Shown here piece after piece: positions 22,619 to 31,387 of a stretch of DNA of 64,000 bases (its first letter is position 1; each line of letters begins with the position of its first letter). Under the pieces are notes generated by a model. That model searched no databases, was not told the DNA's origin, and was given only the letters and a program-made list of their open reading frames with translations. Origin of the DNA: Leptospira hartskeerlii (lineage in GTDB: Bacteria > Spirochaetota > Leptospiria > Leptospirales > Leptospiraceae); the NCBI RefSeq assembly GCF_002811475.1, contig NZ_NPDL01000006.1:1-64000 (forward strand), in the 5' to 3' direction. A program made the position numbers and the translations under genes.

Positions 22619-22634
22619 TGTAGGAGCTCCTACA
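22619..22634. repeat. 16-bp perfect palindrome TGTAGGAGCTCCTACA
   Basis: It lies in the 48-bp gap between the FAD dehydrogenase and a DUF1801 gene. The TGTAGG/CCTACA arms recur in the inverted repeat at 34446-34577. A dispersed intergenic repeat or transcription signal is possible. Confidence 0.6.
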
Positions 22635-22656
22635 ACGGGCAACCCGAGAAGAATTC

Positions 22657-23100
22657 ATGACTCAAAAAAAGAAAGGTATTCAAAAATTCACTAATTCAGA
22701 TGTGGCTGAAACATTCTCAAACTATTCTCCTGCTGTACGAGAGAAATTATTCCGTTTAAGAGAACTTATATTCGAAACTGCGAAAGAGATCCAAGAAGTA
22801 GGCAGGATCGAAGAAGTTCTAAAATGGGGACAACCCAGTTATATCACTCCGGAATCCAAAAGTGGGACTACGATCCGAATAGACGCATTAAAAGGGGAAT
22901 CGAAAGAATATGCGATCTTCTTTCATTGCCAAACAGATCTGATCTCCAGATTTAGGAAATTATATCCTAAAACATTTCATTTCGAAGGAAATAGAAGTAT
23001 TATATTTTCTGAAAATACTAAACTTCCGGAAAAAGAATTAAAACAATGTATTTCGTTCGCATTGACTTACCATTCGGACAAAAAGAAAAAGCCAAACTAA
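22657..23100 (+). CDS. DUF1801 protein
   Basis: 147 residues. NSDVAETFSNYSPAVREKLFRLRELIFETAKEIQEVGRIEEVLKWGQPSYITPESKSGTTIRID (about 12-76) is the DUF1801 core in the version with KWGQPSY. The end SDKKKKPN is basic. The function of this family is unknown. It follows the FAD dehydrogenase on the same strand. Confidence 0.88.
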   Translation: MTQKKKGIQKFTNSDVAETFSNYSPAVREKLFRLRELIFETAKEIQEVGRIEEVLKWGQPSYITPESKSGTTIRIDALKGESKEYAIFFHCQTDLISRFRKLYPKTFHFEGNRSIIFSENTKLPEKELKQCISFALTYHSDKKKKPN

Positions 23101-23172
23101 GAAATTCGAACTTACTTATGAATCTTTAATGCTATTAATGAAAAGTAATATACTTTGTTTTAGGCCTTTTCT

Positions 23173-23601
23173 TCAAAACCAAGATTTAAAAACATCCGGA
23201 ATATTGCTAACTGTTCGAGTAGAATAATCCATAAACACGAGTCCTGTTTTTGCATTACATACAATTTTGCCGTTAATCGGTCCGTCAGTATGGGTCATTC
23301 TATAATATAGATCGCAACCTTTTGCGCTAAAATCCCCAGCTCCGATCTCTACTCGGACTTGGTCCCCGAAAAAAGCCTCTGCTTTATATTCTACTACTAG
23401 ATCTGTAAGAATGATCCCGTATCCGTTTACATCTAGTTCCGAAAATCCTTTCTCTTTGAATAACCTAGCTCTGGATTCATGTAAGAGGGAGACCACCTTA
23501 TCATGAGCTAAATGCGCTGCAAAATTTGTATCATAAATCCTGATATTTAAGCTAGTGGACCATGCCAATTTTTCGGGTAGATCCAATTGAACTCTTGCCA
23601 T
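23173..23601 (-). CDS. 4HBT-type acyl-CoA thioesterase
   Basis: 142 residues of hotdog fold. IRIYDTNFAAHLAHDKVVSLLHESRARLF (about 22-50) has the D-x-N-x3-H-L-x-H-D form of the 4-hydroxybenzoyl-CoA thioesterase family with the catalytic Asp region. DLVVEYKAEAFFGDQVRVEIG follows. Hydrolysis of acyl-CoA to free acid is expected; the acyl chain is unknown. It begins 24 bp after the Yip1-like gene's stop on the minus strand, in reverse order of transcription. Confidence 0.88.
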   Translation of the reverse strand: MARVQLDLPEKLAWSTSLNIRIYDTNFAAHLAHDKVVSLLHESRARLFKEKGFSELDVNGYGIILTDLVVEYKAEAFFGDQVRVEIGAGDFSAKGCDLYYRMTHTDGPINGKIVCNAKTGLVFMDYSTRTVSNIPDVFKSWF

Positions 23602-23624
23602 TATTTATCCTTTTTGAATATACT

Positions 23625-24344
23625 TCAGTCTTTATAGCCCTTTTCTTTCCGGGCTTCTTCTAATTTTCGGATTACGTCTTCCGCTTCTTCTATTCTCTCT
23701 CTTTCTTCTTCCGGTGTCATCGTTTCCGGCTGGGTAGGAAGAGTCAGATTGTCCATTTGTGTATCATCTTTTAAGAAAAAAATCCCATAAGAGATCAGTC
23801 CGATAATCAGACCAAAAGCGATACTGATCCTTTGCCCTGCTTCTAATCCGTAAAATAGGACTAAGACGACTAAGAAGGAAAAGTATATAAAGAATATCAA
23901 ATATACTATAGATCCAAAAATCCCGGTAAAACCAAAGAATATCAGAAATCCCAAGATCAGAAAAGAATTAGAAAGTTTGGAGCTTAATTCTAATCCTCTA
24001 TTGGTTTCAAATGGGTAAGAGAAAATTTTAGAAATTCCCCAAAGGACACCTACACCTGCACCGAGATAGATCGAGGTAAAAAGTAATGCGTATAAAGTCC
24101 CGAAAAACAAGTCCGGTAGAATGACCCGAGTTAACATATTCAGAATGGATCCGCCTAAGAACACATACTGTAATCCCAGAGCTTTAAAAGAAAGATGTGC
24201 GAAAAAATATCCGATCAGGATCGGGATAGAAGTTTGGATAAATAGGGTCGGATATCCGGGGAAGGGCGTTTTCTTTTGAAGTTCTTCTTTAGGAGAACGA
24301 AAGAAGCTCCAAAAATTTTGAAAAAAGGATGAGATCAGTTTCAT
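23625..24344 (-). CDS. Yip1-like membrane protein
   Basis: 239 residues. The N-terminus FQNFWSFFRSPKEELQKK is typical of bacterial YIP1-family proteins (FxxP-x-xF-motif). Five to six helices cover about 30-190. The C-terminal cytoplasmic tail is a charged coil (TPEEERERIEEAEDVIRKLEEARKEKGYKD). Function unknown. The operon may include the thioesterase downstream. Confidence 0.7.
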   Translation of the reverse strand: MKLISSFFQNFWSFFRSPKEELQKKTPFPGYPTLFIQTSIPILIGYFFAHLSFKALGLQYVFLGGSILNMLTRVILPDLFFGTLYALLFTSIYLGAGVGVLWGISKIFSYPFETNRGLELSSKLSNSFLILGFLIFFGFTGIFGSIVYLIFFIYFSFLVVLVLFYGLEAGQRISIAFGLIIGLISYGIFFLKDDTQMDNLTLPTQPETMTPEEERERIEEAEDVIRKLEEARKEKGYKD

Positions 24345-24397
24345 TCGGGTCCCGCAAATATTTACAAGGACCCGACCTAATGCAAGCGATTTAAAAA

Positions 24398-25966
24398 CTA
24401 ACCGAGTGCAGTGATATTACTCGTATAATCCATCATAGTGCTGAATTTTACGGGAACTCTTTCGTATTCCAAAACTTCGGTCAGGGTCCTGAATTTATTT
24501 TGACCCGCTCCGATCTCTATATCGTTCCCGGTGAATTGAAGAGGATGTTCATATCCACATGCATGAGCCACGGATAATAATTCTTTTCTAAATCCTTTGA
24601 TATAATTTGCAGCCCGTTTTGCTTTTAACTCTACATCCAAACCGCCTTGTAACCATTTACTTTGTGTGGCCACACCGGCAGGGCAATGTCCGGTATGACA
24701 TTTTTGGGCTTGGATACAACCTATAGACATCATAGTCTCTCTTGCTACATGGATGAGATCGCAACCCATAGCGAATGCAACTATGGCCCTATCAGGAAAG
24801 CCTAATTTTCCACTTCCGATCCATACCACTCTGTCTGCGATCTCGTACTTTTGAAAAAGCTTATATACTCTTGCAAATCCCACCTTAAAAGGAAGAGAAA
24901 CGTGATCGGTAAACGTTAAAGGTGCCGCTCCTGTTCCTCCTTCTCCTCCATCGATCGTGATGAAATCGGGTCCGTGTCCTGTTTCTTTCATCCGACTCGC
25001 CAGTTCCTCCCAAAATTTAGATTCTCCCACTGCACTTTTGATCCCGACCGGAAGTCCGGAGACGGATGCTAATTTTTCTATAAATTCGATCAGACTTTTT
25101 ACGTCGTCAAATTCAGTATGTGCGTTAGGCGAAATACAATCTTGCCCGGGTTTGATCCCTCTAATTTCTGCGATCTCTTTGGTGACTTTTGCTCCAGGCA
25201 AGATCCCTCCTTTTCCAGGTTTTGCCCCTTGAGAAAGTTTGATCTCTATCGCTCTTACGTTCGGATTCGCATCCAAACGTTTTAGAAAGGAATCCAAAGA
25301 AAATTTACCTTTTTCGTCTCTTGCGCCGAAATATCCTGTGCCTAATTGCCACACAACATCCGCGCCGAAGTTATGATAAGGGGAAAGTCCACCTTCTCCT
25401 GTATTATGATAGCAACGCGCTATCTTTGCTCCCTTGTTTAAGGAAGATACTGCTCTTTCTCCCAGAGACCCGTAAGACATAGCTGAGATATTGACTATTG
25501 ATGCAGGTCTATATAATTTTTTTCTGTTCCTGAATTCTCCCATTACTTTGAGAGAAGGGATCATGGAACTATCACCTTCTATAAACTTTGCTTTGCTGTC
25601 GGAGAATGGGAATGCGGAATGTTTGATGATAGGGTAGCCGGCGTCGTATAATAATTCGGTAGTTCCAAAGCCGAAATTATTGTTTTGCATCTTTGCTGTT
25701 GCGTAAACCCAGGATCTTTCCGCCCTGTTAAAAGGCATTTCCTCCTTATCATTTGCCACCCAGTATTGTCGTAGTTCCGGTCCTATTTTTTCGAATAGAT
25801 ATCTGATATGACCTACGATTGGAAAGTTATGTTTGATCGTATGTTTTTTCTGGAATATATCATGGATAAAAACGCAGAGTAAAAAAAGGAAAACAATCCC
25901 CGACCAGAAAAGCCAAGCGTGCTCATCTATTAAGTTTAGATATTCTGTAAATAGTTCTTCGGACAT
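24398..25966 (-). CDS. FMN-binding glutamate synthase family protein
   Basis: 522 residues. One N-terminal helix (LFWSGIVFLFLLCVFIHDIF, about 19-38) anchors it to the membrane. The rest resembles the GltB central/FMN domain: GEGGLSPYHNFGADVVWQLGTGYFG (about 193-217), IEIKLSQGAKPGKGGILPG, ITIDGGEGGTGAAPL (about 341-355) and a cysteine cluster MSIGCIQAQKCHTGHCPAGVATQ (about 412-434) that binds a 3Fe-4S cluster. There is no glutamine amidotransferase domain, so it is the stand-alone form. Substrate uncertain. Confidence 0.92.
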   Translation of the reverse strand: MSEELFTEYLNLIDEHAWLFWSGIVFLFLLCVFIHDIFQKKHTIKHNFPIVGHIRYLFEKIGPELRQYWVANDKEEMPFNRAERSWVYATAKMQNNNFGFGTTELLYDAGYPIIKHSAFPFSDSKAKFIEGDSSMIPSLKVMGEFRNRKKLYRPASIVNISAMSYGSLGERAVSSLNKGAKIARCYHNTGEGGLSPYHNFGADVVWQLGTGYFGARDEKGKFSLDSFLKRLDANPNVRAIEIKLSQGAKPGKGGILPGAKVTKEIAEIRGIKPGQDCISPNAHTEFDDVKSLIEFIEKLASVSGLPVGIKSAVGESKFWEELASRMKETGHGPDFITIDGGEGGTGAAPLTFTDHVSLPFKVGFARVYKLFQKYEIADRVVWIGSGKLGFPDRAIVAFAMGCDLIHVARETMMSIGCIQAQKCHTGHCPAGVATQSKWLQGGLDVELKAKRAANYIKGFRKELLSVAHACGYEHPLQFTGNDIEIGAGQNKFRTLTEVLEYERVPVKFSTMMDYTSNITALG

Positions 25967-26060
25967 GCGCCGAAGTATAGCCGACAGGCAAGAAATTGCA
26001 AATTAGTTTTTAGTGATCTGGATTCTATACTTTGTGTGATGCGACAATTGCAGAAAACAA

Positions 26061-26858
26061 TCAAACATTTAAGACGAATTCTTTTTTAAATTCTTTCCTT
26101 GCGATCATTCGAATTCCGGAAAATTTTTTACCATCCTGGATTACGAAACTATTACTCTTCACCCAGTCTCCGGTATTGATAATATTCATTTTAGGGATAC
26201 ATAAAAAGTCATGGGTATGCCCGGAGATCAAGACCTTCTTATCTTGGTGGGTTAGCTTGGAAAGTTTTTGGTAATAGTGTAATGTCTCTTCTACAGTGCT
26301 TGGATCTTGTCTATTTAGATGTTTATGGTAGAAGTTTTCGGAAAATTTGAACATCGCGGGAAATGCGGATGCGAATACATGAAGTATCCTCAAGACCAGA
26401 ATGGAACCCATCCAAGTAAATTTATTATATTGGCCTTGGTGACCATGGATGGCGATCAGAGTTTCATTCTCCGCCTTCTCACAGATAATCCAACCTCGTT
26501 CGATTAGATAATGTTCTACCTTCGGAGTCAACCTCATCAAATAGGAAGTAGTGTCGTGGTTTCCCACTACATAATATTTTTTGCCGTTCCCGGAGGATAG
26601 CCTGTCGAGGCGTTCAAAAAGTTTATTAAATCTTTTTTTGCCTTTAACTCTTTGTAACCTTCTATCCGCGCTAAAAAACCAGTTTTCGATAATATCCCCG
26701 ATAAGGTACAGATTATCAAACCGGACTTCTTTTTTATTCAAATGATCTAGAAGTTGGAATAACTCTTTGTGCTTATGAGATTTGATCTTCTTATTCAGAA
26801 GATAATGGATGTCCGAAATGAAAAACGCATCGTAAAGTCTTCCTCTTCGAAATTTCAT
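26061..26858 (-). CDS. UDP-2,3-diacylglucosamine diphosphatase-like phosphoesterase
   Basis: 265 residues with the calcineurin-like metallophosphoesterase motifs: FISDIHYLL (about 13-21), YLIGDIIENW (about 51-60), VVGNHDT (about 97-103), AIHGHQGQ and SGHTHDF (about 216-222). The order matches LpxH/COG2908 enzymes of lipid A synthesis, which cut UDP-diacylglucosamine to lipid X. As Leptospira makes lipopolysaccharide that role is plausible, but COG2908 members with other substrates exist, so no symbol is given. Confidence 0.85.
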   Translation of the reverse strand: MKFRRGRLYDAFFISDIHYLLNKKIKSHKHKELFQLLDHLNKKEVRFDNLYLIGDIIENWFFSADRRLQRVKGKKRFNKLFERLDRLSSGNGKKYYVVGNHDTTSYLMRLTPKVEHYLIERGWIICEKAENETLIAIHGHQGQYNKFTWMGSILVLRILHVFASAFPAMFKFSENFYHKHLNRQDPSTVEETLHYYQKLSKLTHQDKKVLISGHTHDFLCIPKMNIINTGDWVKSNSFVIQDGKKFSGIRMIARKEFKKEFVLNV

Positions 26859-26972
26859 CTAGTAGAATAATACCTTACTTCCATAAGACGAAATCCCACA
26901 AGATTGTCAACGGATTCGAGACTCCGATCGACTCTCTAAAAAATTTCTGAGATGAAAAAACGATTACATTTT

Positions 26973-27365
26973 TCAGGTCGGAGGCCTGTGGTCCCACTCT
27001 AGATTTAGAATAATAATGCAGGAGATAAGTACGCTCACTGCCATTGCGAATAATAGACCTCCGTCATCATCCACCACTATCCCTAAAAATAAAATATGAG
27101 ATAATACCGCTCCTATCATCAGTCCAAAACCGACTAAGGCTCCCACAAATCTAGACGGTGGAAAAATTAGAAGTGCCGCAACGATAAACTCGACCGAGCC
27201 TGTGCCGATCCTTCCCCAGGGTTCTATTCCTAAAGTGGAAAAGATGTGAACCGACTCATCTTGTCCTGTGAATTTAAAAAATAAGGTCTGCAAAAATACA
27301 AGAGCCGAAAAAACGGAAAGTATCGTGGACAATCGATTCTTTAATGTTTGGGTCAAAACCGGCAT
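26973..27365 (-). CDS. DoxX family membrane protein
   Basis: 130 residues from the ATG at 27365, preceded by AAAGGAG; a longer frame to 27440 would overlap the acyl-CoA ligase. Four hydrophobic helices: TILSVFSALVFLQTLFFKF, TGSVEFIVAALLIFPPS, FVGALVGFGLMIGAVLSHILFLG and GLLFAMAVSVLISCIIILNL. The segment FKFTGQDESVHIFSTLGIEPWGRIGTGSVEF is typical of DoxX. Role unknown, possibly tied to redox stress. Confidence 0.85.
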   Translation of the reverse strand: MPVLTQTLKNRLSTILSVFSALVFLQTLFFKFTGQDESVHIFSTLGIEPWGRIGTGSVEFIVAALLIFPPSRFVGALVGFGLMIGAVLSHILFLGIVVDDDGGLLFAMAVSVLISCIIILNLEWDHRPPT

Positions 27366-27423
27366 AAAATCTCCTTTATCTTGGATTCGATCCTTTCTCA
27401 GATTCGTTACGTCGAATGGAGAT

Positions 27424-29358
27424 TTATCTGAATAATTCATCTATTTGGGTTTTATATTTATCCGAGACAACGTTCCTCTTCACCTTCATAGTCATGGTCA
27501 ATTCGTCTCCAGGTTCGAATTTTTTCGGAAGGAGGTAGAAATTGGATACTTTTTCGAAATTTTTAAATCCATTTTTAGCGGATACTCTCTCTTTAATTTC
27601 TTTTTTGAACAATTCTCTGACGTCCGGATCGGAATTCGGGTCTGCGATTTCTTGTAATAATCTGGATTTCCAATCGCGCAACTGTTTGTCTAACGCTTCC
27701 CAATCCGGGACTAAAAGTGCACTTAACGTTTTTTGGTCGTGACCCACTATCATTGCCTGTAGGATCAATTCGCTTTGAGTGAGAGCGAATTCGATCGGCT
27801 CCGGTTCTAAATTTTCTCCACCTAAAAGTACGATTGTGTCCTTGGCTCTTCCGGCGTATTTTAATTCTCCTTGAGAGGTCCAAAGAAGAAGGTCCCCTGA
27901 ATTTAACCATCCGTCTTTCATGGTCTCAGCAGTTTTTTCAGGATCTAAATAGTACCCCTGCATGATATGACCACCCTTATGCCAAGCAATCCCTTTCACT
28001 CCAGGTTCGTGGATTTCTTCTCCTTTCTCATCTAAGATCTTGATCTCTACGCCTGGGATACATTTTCCCAAAGTGCCGACAGTGATCCTATCTAGCCTTC
28101 TTCTCGTGGAAGCTCCGCTCGTTTCAGTCATTCCGTATCCTTCTAAGATCGGAATACCGATAGAGTTGAAAAATCTGTCTATGTATTCCGGAAGAGCTCC
28201 TGCTCCGGAGATCGCAAATTTCAATTTTCCACCCAGACTTTTTCGTATTTTAGAAAAAAGTAATTGAGCTAATATATTCGGAACAAACCAGAAGAATGTA
28301 CCGAATAGTCCGCTCATTCTATGAAAAAACTCTCCAAAGAAAGACCTAGGTTTTAATGAGAGCTCCAGGCCCAAAAGTCTGCTCTTATATTTATAGTAAG
28401 AATTTGCGACTGATTGGAAACTTTTGAAAATAAATTTAGCTACAGGAGAAGCGTCTTTCAATTTGTCTTGGACTTTATTATAAAAACTTTCCCAAACTCT
28501 AGGAACGGAAAGAAGGAAAGTCGGTTTAATGTCCTGCAAATCTTGTCCCAAACTGGAAATGGAAGTAAATGCCTCAGAGGCCCCCGCTCGAATACATCCG
28601 GTCTCAATTAATCTTTCTGCAATATGCCAAGGGGGAAGATAAGCCATGGTCCTATCTTCCGGAGTGATCCTCACATCATCTAAAGCCAAAGACATATTCA
28701 CGTTAAACACTATGTTCCTATGAGAAAGCATGACTCCCTTAGGACGACCTGTCGTCCCTGAAGTATAAACGATTGTGGCAAGATCGGACTCTTGGATGGA
28801 TTCTCCTCTTGAATGAAATTCTAGTTCTCCTTTTTCTTGGATCCATCTGTCTCCTAAAGAGATCAGATCGTCTAGATGCAAAAGTTTGAATGGATGTCTC
28901 TGCTCTGAATGATGAGAAGATTCGAATAGAATAACTGTTTTTAAATGAGGAAACGAAGCAAATGAAGAACTGATCTTACGGACCACTTCAGAATTTCCTG
29001 CAAAACAAACTTCTGCCTTTGAGTGGTTTAAAATATAGATCAGGTCTTCGAGTGTGGAGTCGGTCCCTCTAGGCACATCCACGCTTCCGATATTCGTAAT
29101 CCCCATACTCGCCCAAATCCAACGGTGCCCGGAATCGGCGATCAATCCAACATTCTCTCCTTTTTTAACTCCTATAGAAATAAGACCCAGACCGATCCTA
29201 GTCACTATATCTCCTAGCTCTTTAAAATTTACGGATTTATAAGTTTTACCATCCGGTTTAAAGAATTGAGCAGGATGTTCCTTGAAAGTATCCATAGAAG
29301 ACTTCAAGGTCCAATACAATGTCTGAGAATTTAGAAAGGGGAGTTTGAGAGGTTCCAT
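27424..29358 (-). CDS. Long-chain fatty-acid-CoA ligase (AMP-binding)
   Basis: 644 residues, full length for the class. ATP/AMP motif TIVYTSGTTGRPKGVMLSHRN (about 192-212). The A5-like motif ILEGYGMTETSGASTRRRLDR lies near 404-424. The hinge TSQGELKYAGRAKDTIVLLGGENLEPEPIE lies near 505-534. It activates fatty acids by forming acyl-adenylates, then acyl-CoA. Leptospira live on long-chain fatty acids as carbon and energy source, so several such enzymes are normal. No signal peptide. Confidence 0.93.
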   Translation of the reverse strand: MEPLKLPFLNSQTLYWTLKSSMDTFKEHPAQFFKPDGKTYKSVNFKELGDIVTRIGLGLISIGVKKGENVGLIADSGHRWIWASMGITNIGSVDVPRGTDSTLEDLIYILNHSKAEVCFAGNSEVVRKISSSFASFPHLKTVILFESSHHSEQRHPFKLLHLDDLISLGDRWIQEKGELEFHSRGESIQESDLATIVYTSGTTGRPKGVMLSHRNIVFNVNMSLALDDVRITPEDRTMAYLPPWHIAERLIETGCIRAGASEAFTSISSLGQDLQDIKPTFLLSVPRVWESFYNKVQDKLKDASPVAKFIFKSFQSVANSYYKYKSRLLGLELSLKPRSFFGEFFHRMSGLFGTFFWFVPNILAQLLFSKIRKSLGGKLKFAISGAGALPEYIDRFFNSIGIPILEGYGMTETSGASTRRRLDRITVGTLGKCIPGVEIKILDEKGEEIHEPGVKGIAWHKGGHIMQGYYLDPEKTAETMKDGWLNSGDLLLWTSQGELKYAGRAKDTIVLLGGENLEPEPIEFALTQSELILQAMIVGHDQKTLSALLVPDWEALDKQLRDWKSRLLQEIADPNSDPDVRELFKKEIKERVSAKNGFKNFEKVSNFYLLPKKFEPGDELTMTMKVKRNVVSDKYKTQIDELFR

Positions 29359-29459
29359 GCGGGGACCGATTTTAATCCCGACTAGGCCGAGGGTCCAGGA
29401 AAAATTAAATTTTCATGATTTTCCCGAATATCTTTCTCGAACGATTGTTTCGGAAAGGG

Positions 29460-31256
29460 TCAATGACGTATATGGTTTCTACCGAATGCCTTAGAATCGT
29501 ATAGATTTTTATCAGCTAATCCCAATAATTCTTGGTAAGAATGGATTTCACGATCCGTATTACTGGAAACACCTATAGAAACGGTAACTCTTGTGAAGGT
29601 ACTCTCTGAATGAGGTATCCCCATATCTTCGACCGTCTGTAACATGTTCAAAGCAACTACTATGGCGCCTTCAACAGGAGTGTCCGGAAGAATGACGGAG
29701 AATTCTTCTCCTCCGTATCTTGCGATCATATCGGAAGAACGATTTAAACATTCTTTTAATGCTTGGGCTACTTGGCAGAGCACTTGGTCCCCTTTTAAAT
29801 GACCATAGGTATCGTTATACGCCTTGAAGAAGTCCACATCTATCATTAAAAGAGAAAGTGGTCTTTCCGTCCTTACGGATCGGTTCCATTCTCTCTCCAA
29901 TTCTTGATCGAAAAATCTTCTGTTTGCCACTCCGGTCAGAGGGTCCATTAAAGAAAGCTCAAATAGTTTATCTGCTCTTTCCTTATATTCTTCTTTTTCT
30001 TTCTGGAAAGTGTTGATCCGATCTACTAATCCCAAAGAAAGAAGAATAACGTTACTTAAAACACCGATCTTCAACATTCCGGAAGCGATCTCTTCAGAAT
30101 CAAAAAAACCGAGTCTATTCAGAGAGAAAATGAATACTCCTAACAAACTGAAAATCCATGCGCTTAAGAAGATCCTAGCCTTTCGATCCTTTCGGACACT
30201 CTGGATTAGAGATATGATCATCAATACCAGGATCTCTAAAATAGGAAGGATCGCGGTAAATGGCATTAGATATCTTAAAGCTACAAATACGGGTAGAATG
30301 GTAAGAATAGACCAAACAATCGTGAGTCCTCGGATGAATACATGTAGGATCGGATAAGTGTCCCTGGTTTGTAGATATTCTTCTGCGAATAAGCCCAAAA
30401 ATATCATTGCGATACAGGTCGCCATGATAAAAGAAGAATTCACAAATTTAGGAGAATTTGGAGCTAAGAACCAGAAACCATATCCGGAACTCATGACCAA
30501 GAAGTAGGTTACCGCAAATATTAAAATTACATAATATATATACGTTTTTTCTCGGATCCCTAAAAAGAGGAAGAAGTTATAAAATACCATCACTCCGAGG
30601 GCGCCAAAATAGATCCCGTCTACGAGTAACGAGATCCTAGAAGACCGTTCCAGATTAGACTTGGTAACTAGGTGAAGAGGGAGGGTGAGGGAACCTTCCG
30701 ACTTTATTCGGATGAAAACTTCGATACTTCCCTTATCTTCTAACGTTAAAGGAAATACGAAATATCTCTCTGCGATCGGTCTTTCCTTAAAGGGAAGCAT
30801 GTCCCCGGTGTGGAATTCACCTTCTCTCCCTTTAGAATCTTTCCAATATACATCCACATAATCTATATGAGGATATTCTAAGGTAAGAAAACGTTCTTCT
30901 GAAAGAGATTCTTCAGCCTCAACGGAGAATTTAAGCCAATAAGGAGAAGAATCATAACCGAAGTTTGGCATTCTGTCCGTATTCTTCTTGAATTCAACTT
31001 CAGAATCGGCAGCGGAGATATCCTCCCAGGTAAGGGTTCCTTCCGTATCTTTATAATAGGAAATCTCTTCCCTAAGAGGGATTTTCCCTGCAGAATGAGA
31101 ATCTAAACGAAGCACAGGACCCTGTTCCGGAAGAGGATCTGCAAATAAAGAATAGGGGAGGGCGAGAGAAATCAATACCGCCCATAAAACAAGAGGAAGG
31201 CGATTCCGAGTTCTGGATGTTTTAATTCTTTCGAATGTCTCGGAATCTTTTGGCAT
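29460..31256 (-). CDS. 7TMR-DISM diguanylate cyclase (GGDEF)
   Basis: 598 residues. A signal sequence is followed by a periplasmic 7TMR-DISMED2 ligand-binding domain (about 50-190, with DSSPYWLKFSVEAE and TLEYPHIDYVDVYW). Then comes a seven-helix 7TMR-DISM module (about 205-410) and a GGDEF domain (about 435-598). The catalytic motif is GGEEF within ARYGGEEFSVI. RSSD, five residues upstream, is a complete I-site for product inhibition. It should make cyclic di-GMP in response to an external signal. No EAL domain. Confidence 0.93.
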   Translation of the reverse strand: MPKDSETFERIKTSRTRNRLPLVLWAVLISLALPYSLFADPLPEQGPVLRLDSHSAGKIPLREEISYYKDTEGTLTWEDISAADSEVEFKKNTDRMPNFGYDSSPYWLKFSVEAEESLSEERFLTLEYPHIDYVDVYWKDSKGREGEFHTGDMLPFKERPIAERYFVFPLTLEDKGSIEVFIRIKSEGSLTLPLHLVTKSNLERSSRISLLVDGIYFGALGVMVFYNFFLFLGIREKTYIYYVILIFAVTYFLVMSSGYGFWFLAPNSPKFVNSSFIMATCIAMIFLGLFAEEYLQTRDTYPILHVFIRGLTIVWSILTILPVFVALRYLMPFTAILPILEILVLMIISLIQSVRKDRKARIFLSAWIFSLLGVFIFSLNRLGFFDSEEIASGMLKIGVLSNVILLSLGLVDRINTFQKEKEEYKERADKLFELSLMDPLTGVANRRFFDQELEREWNRSVRTERPLSLLMIDVDFFKAYNDTYGHLKGDQVLCQVAQALKECLNRSSDMIARYGGEEFSVILPDTPVEGAIVVALNMLQTVEDMGIPHSESTFTRVTVSIGVSSNTDREIHSYQELLGLADKNLYDSKAFGRNHIRH

Positions 31257-31387
31257 ACTGAAAATATTCTTACCTACCTAGAGATGTCAAAAAACTTTCG
31301 CGGAAACGATACGATTTTGACGGTTCTTCTAGATAAAATATAACTTTAGAACTTCAGGAAACCTAAAAATTTATCGGAAAGTAATAT

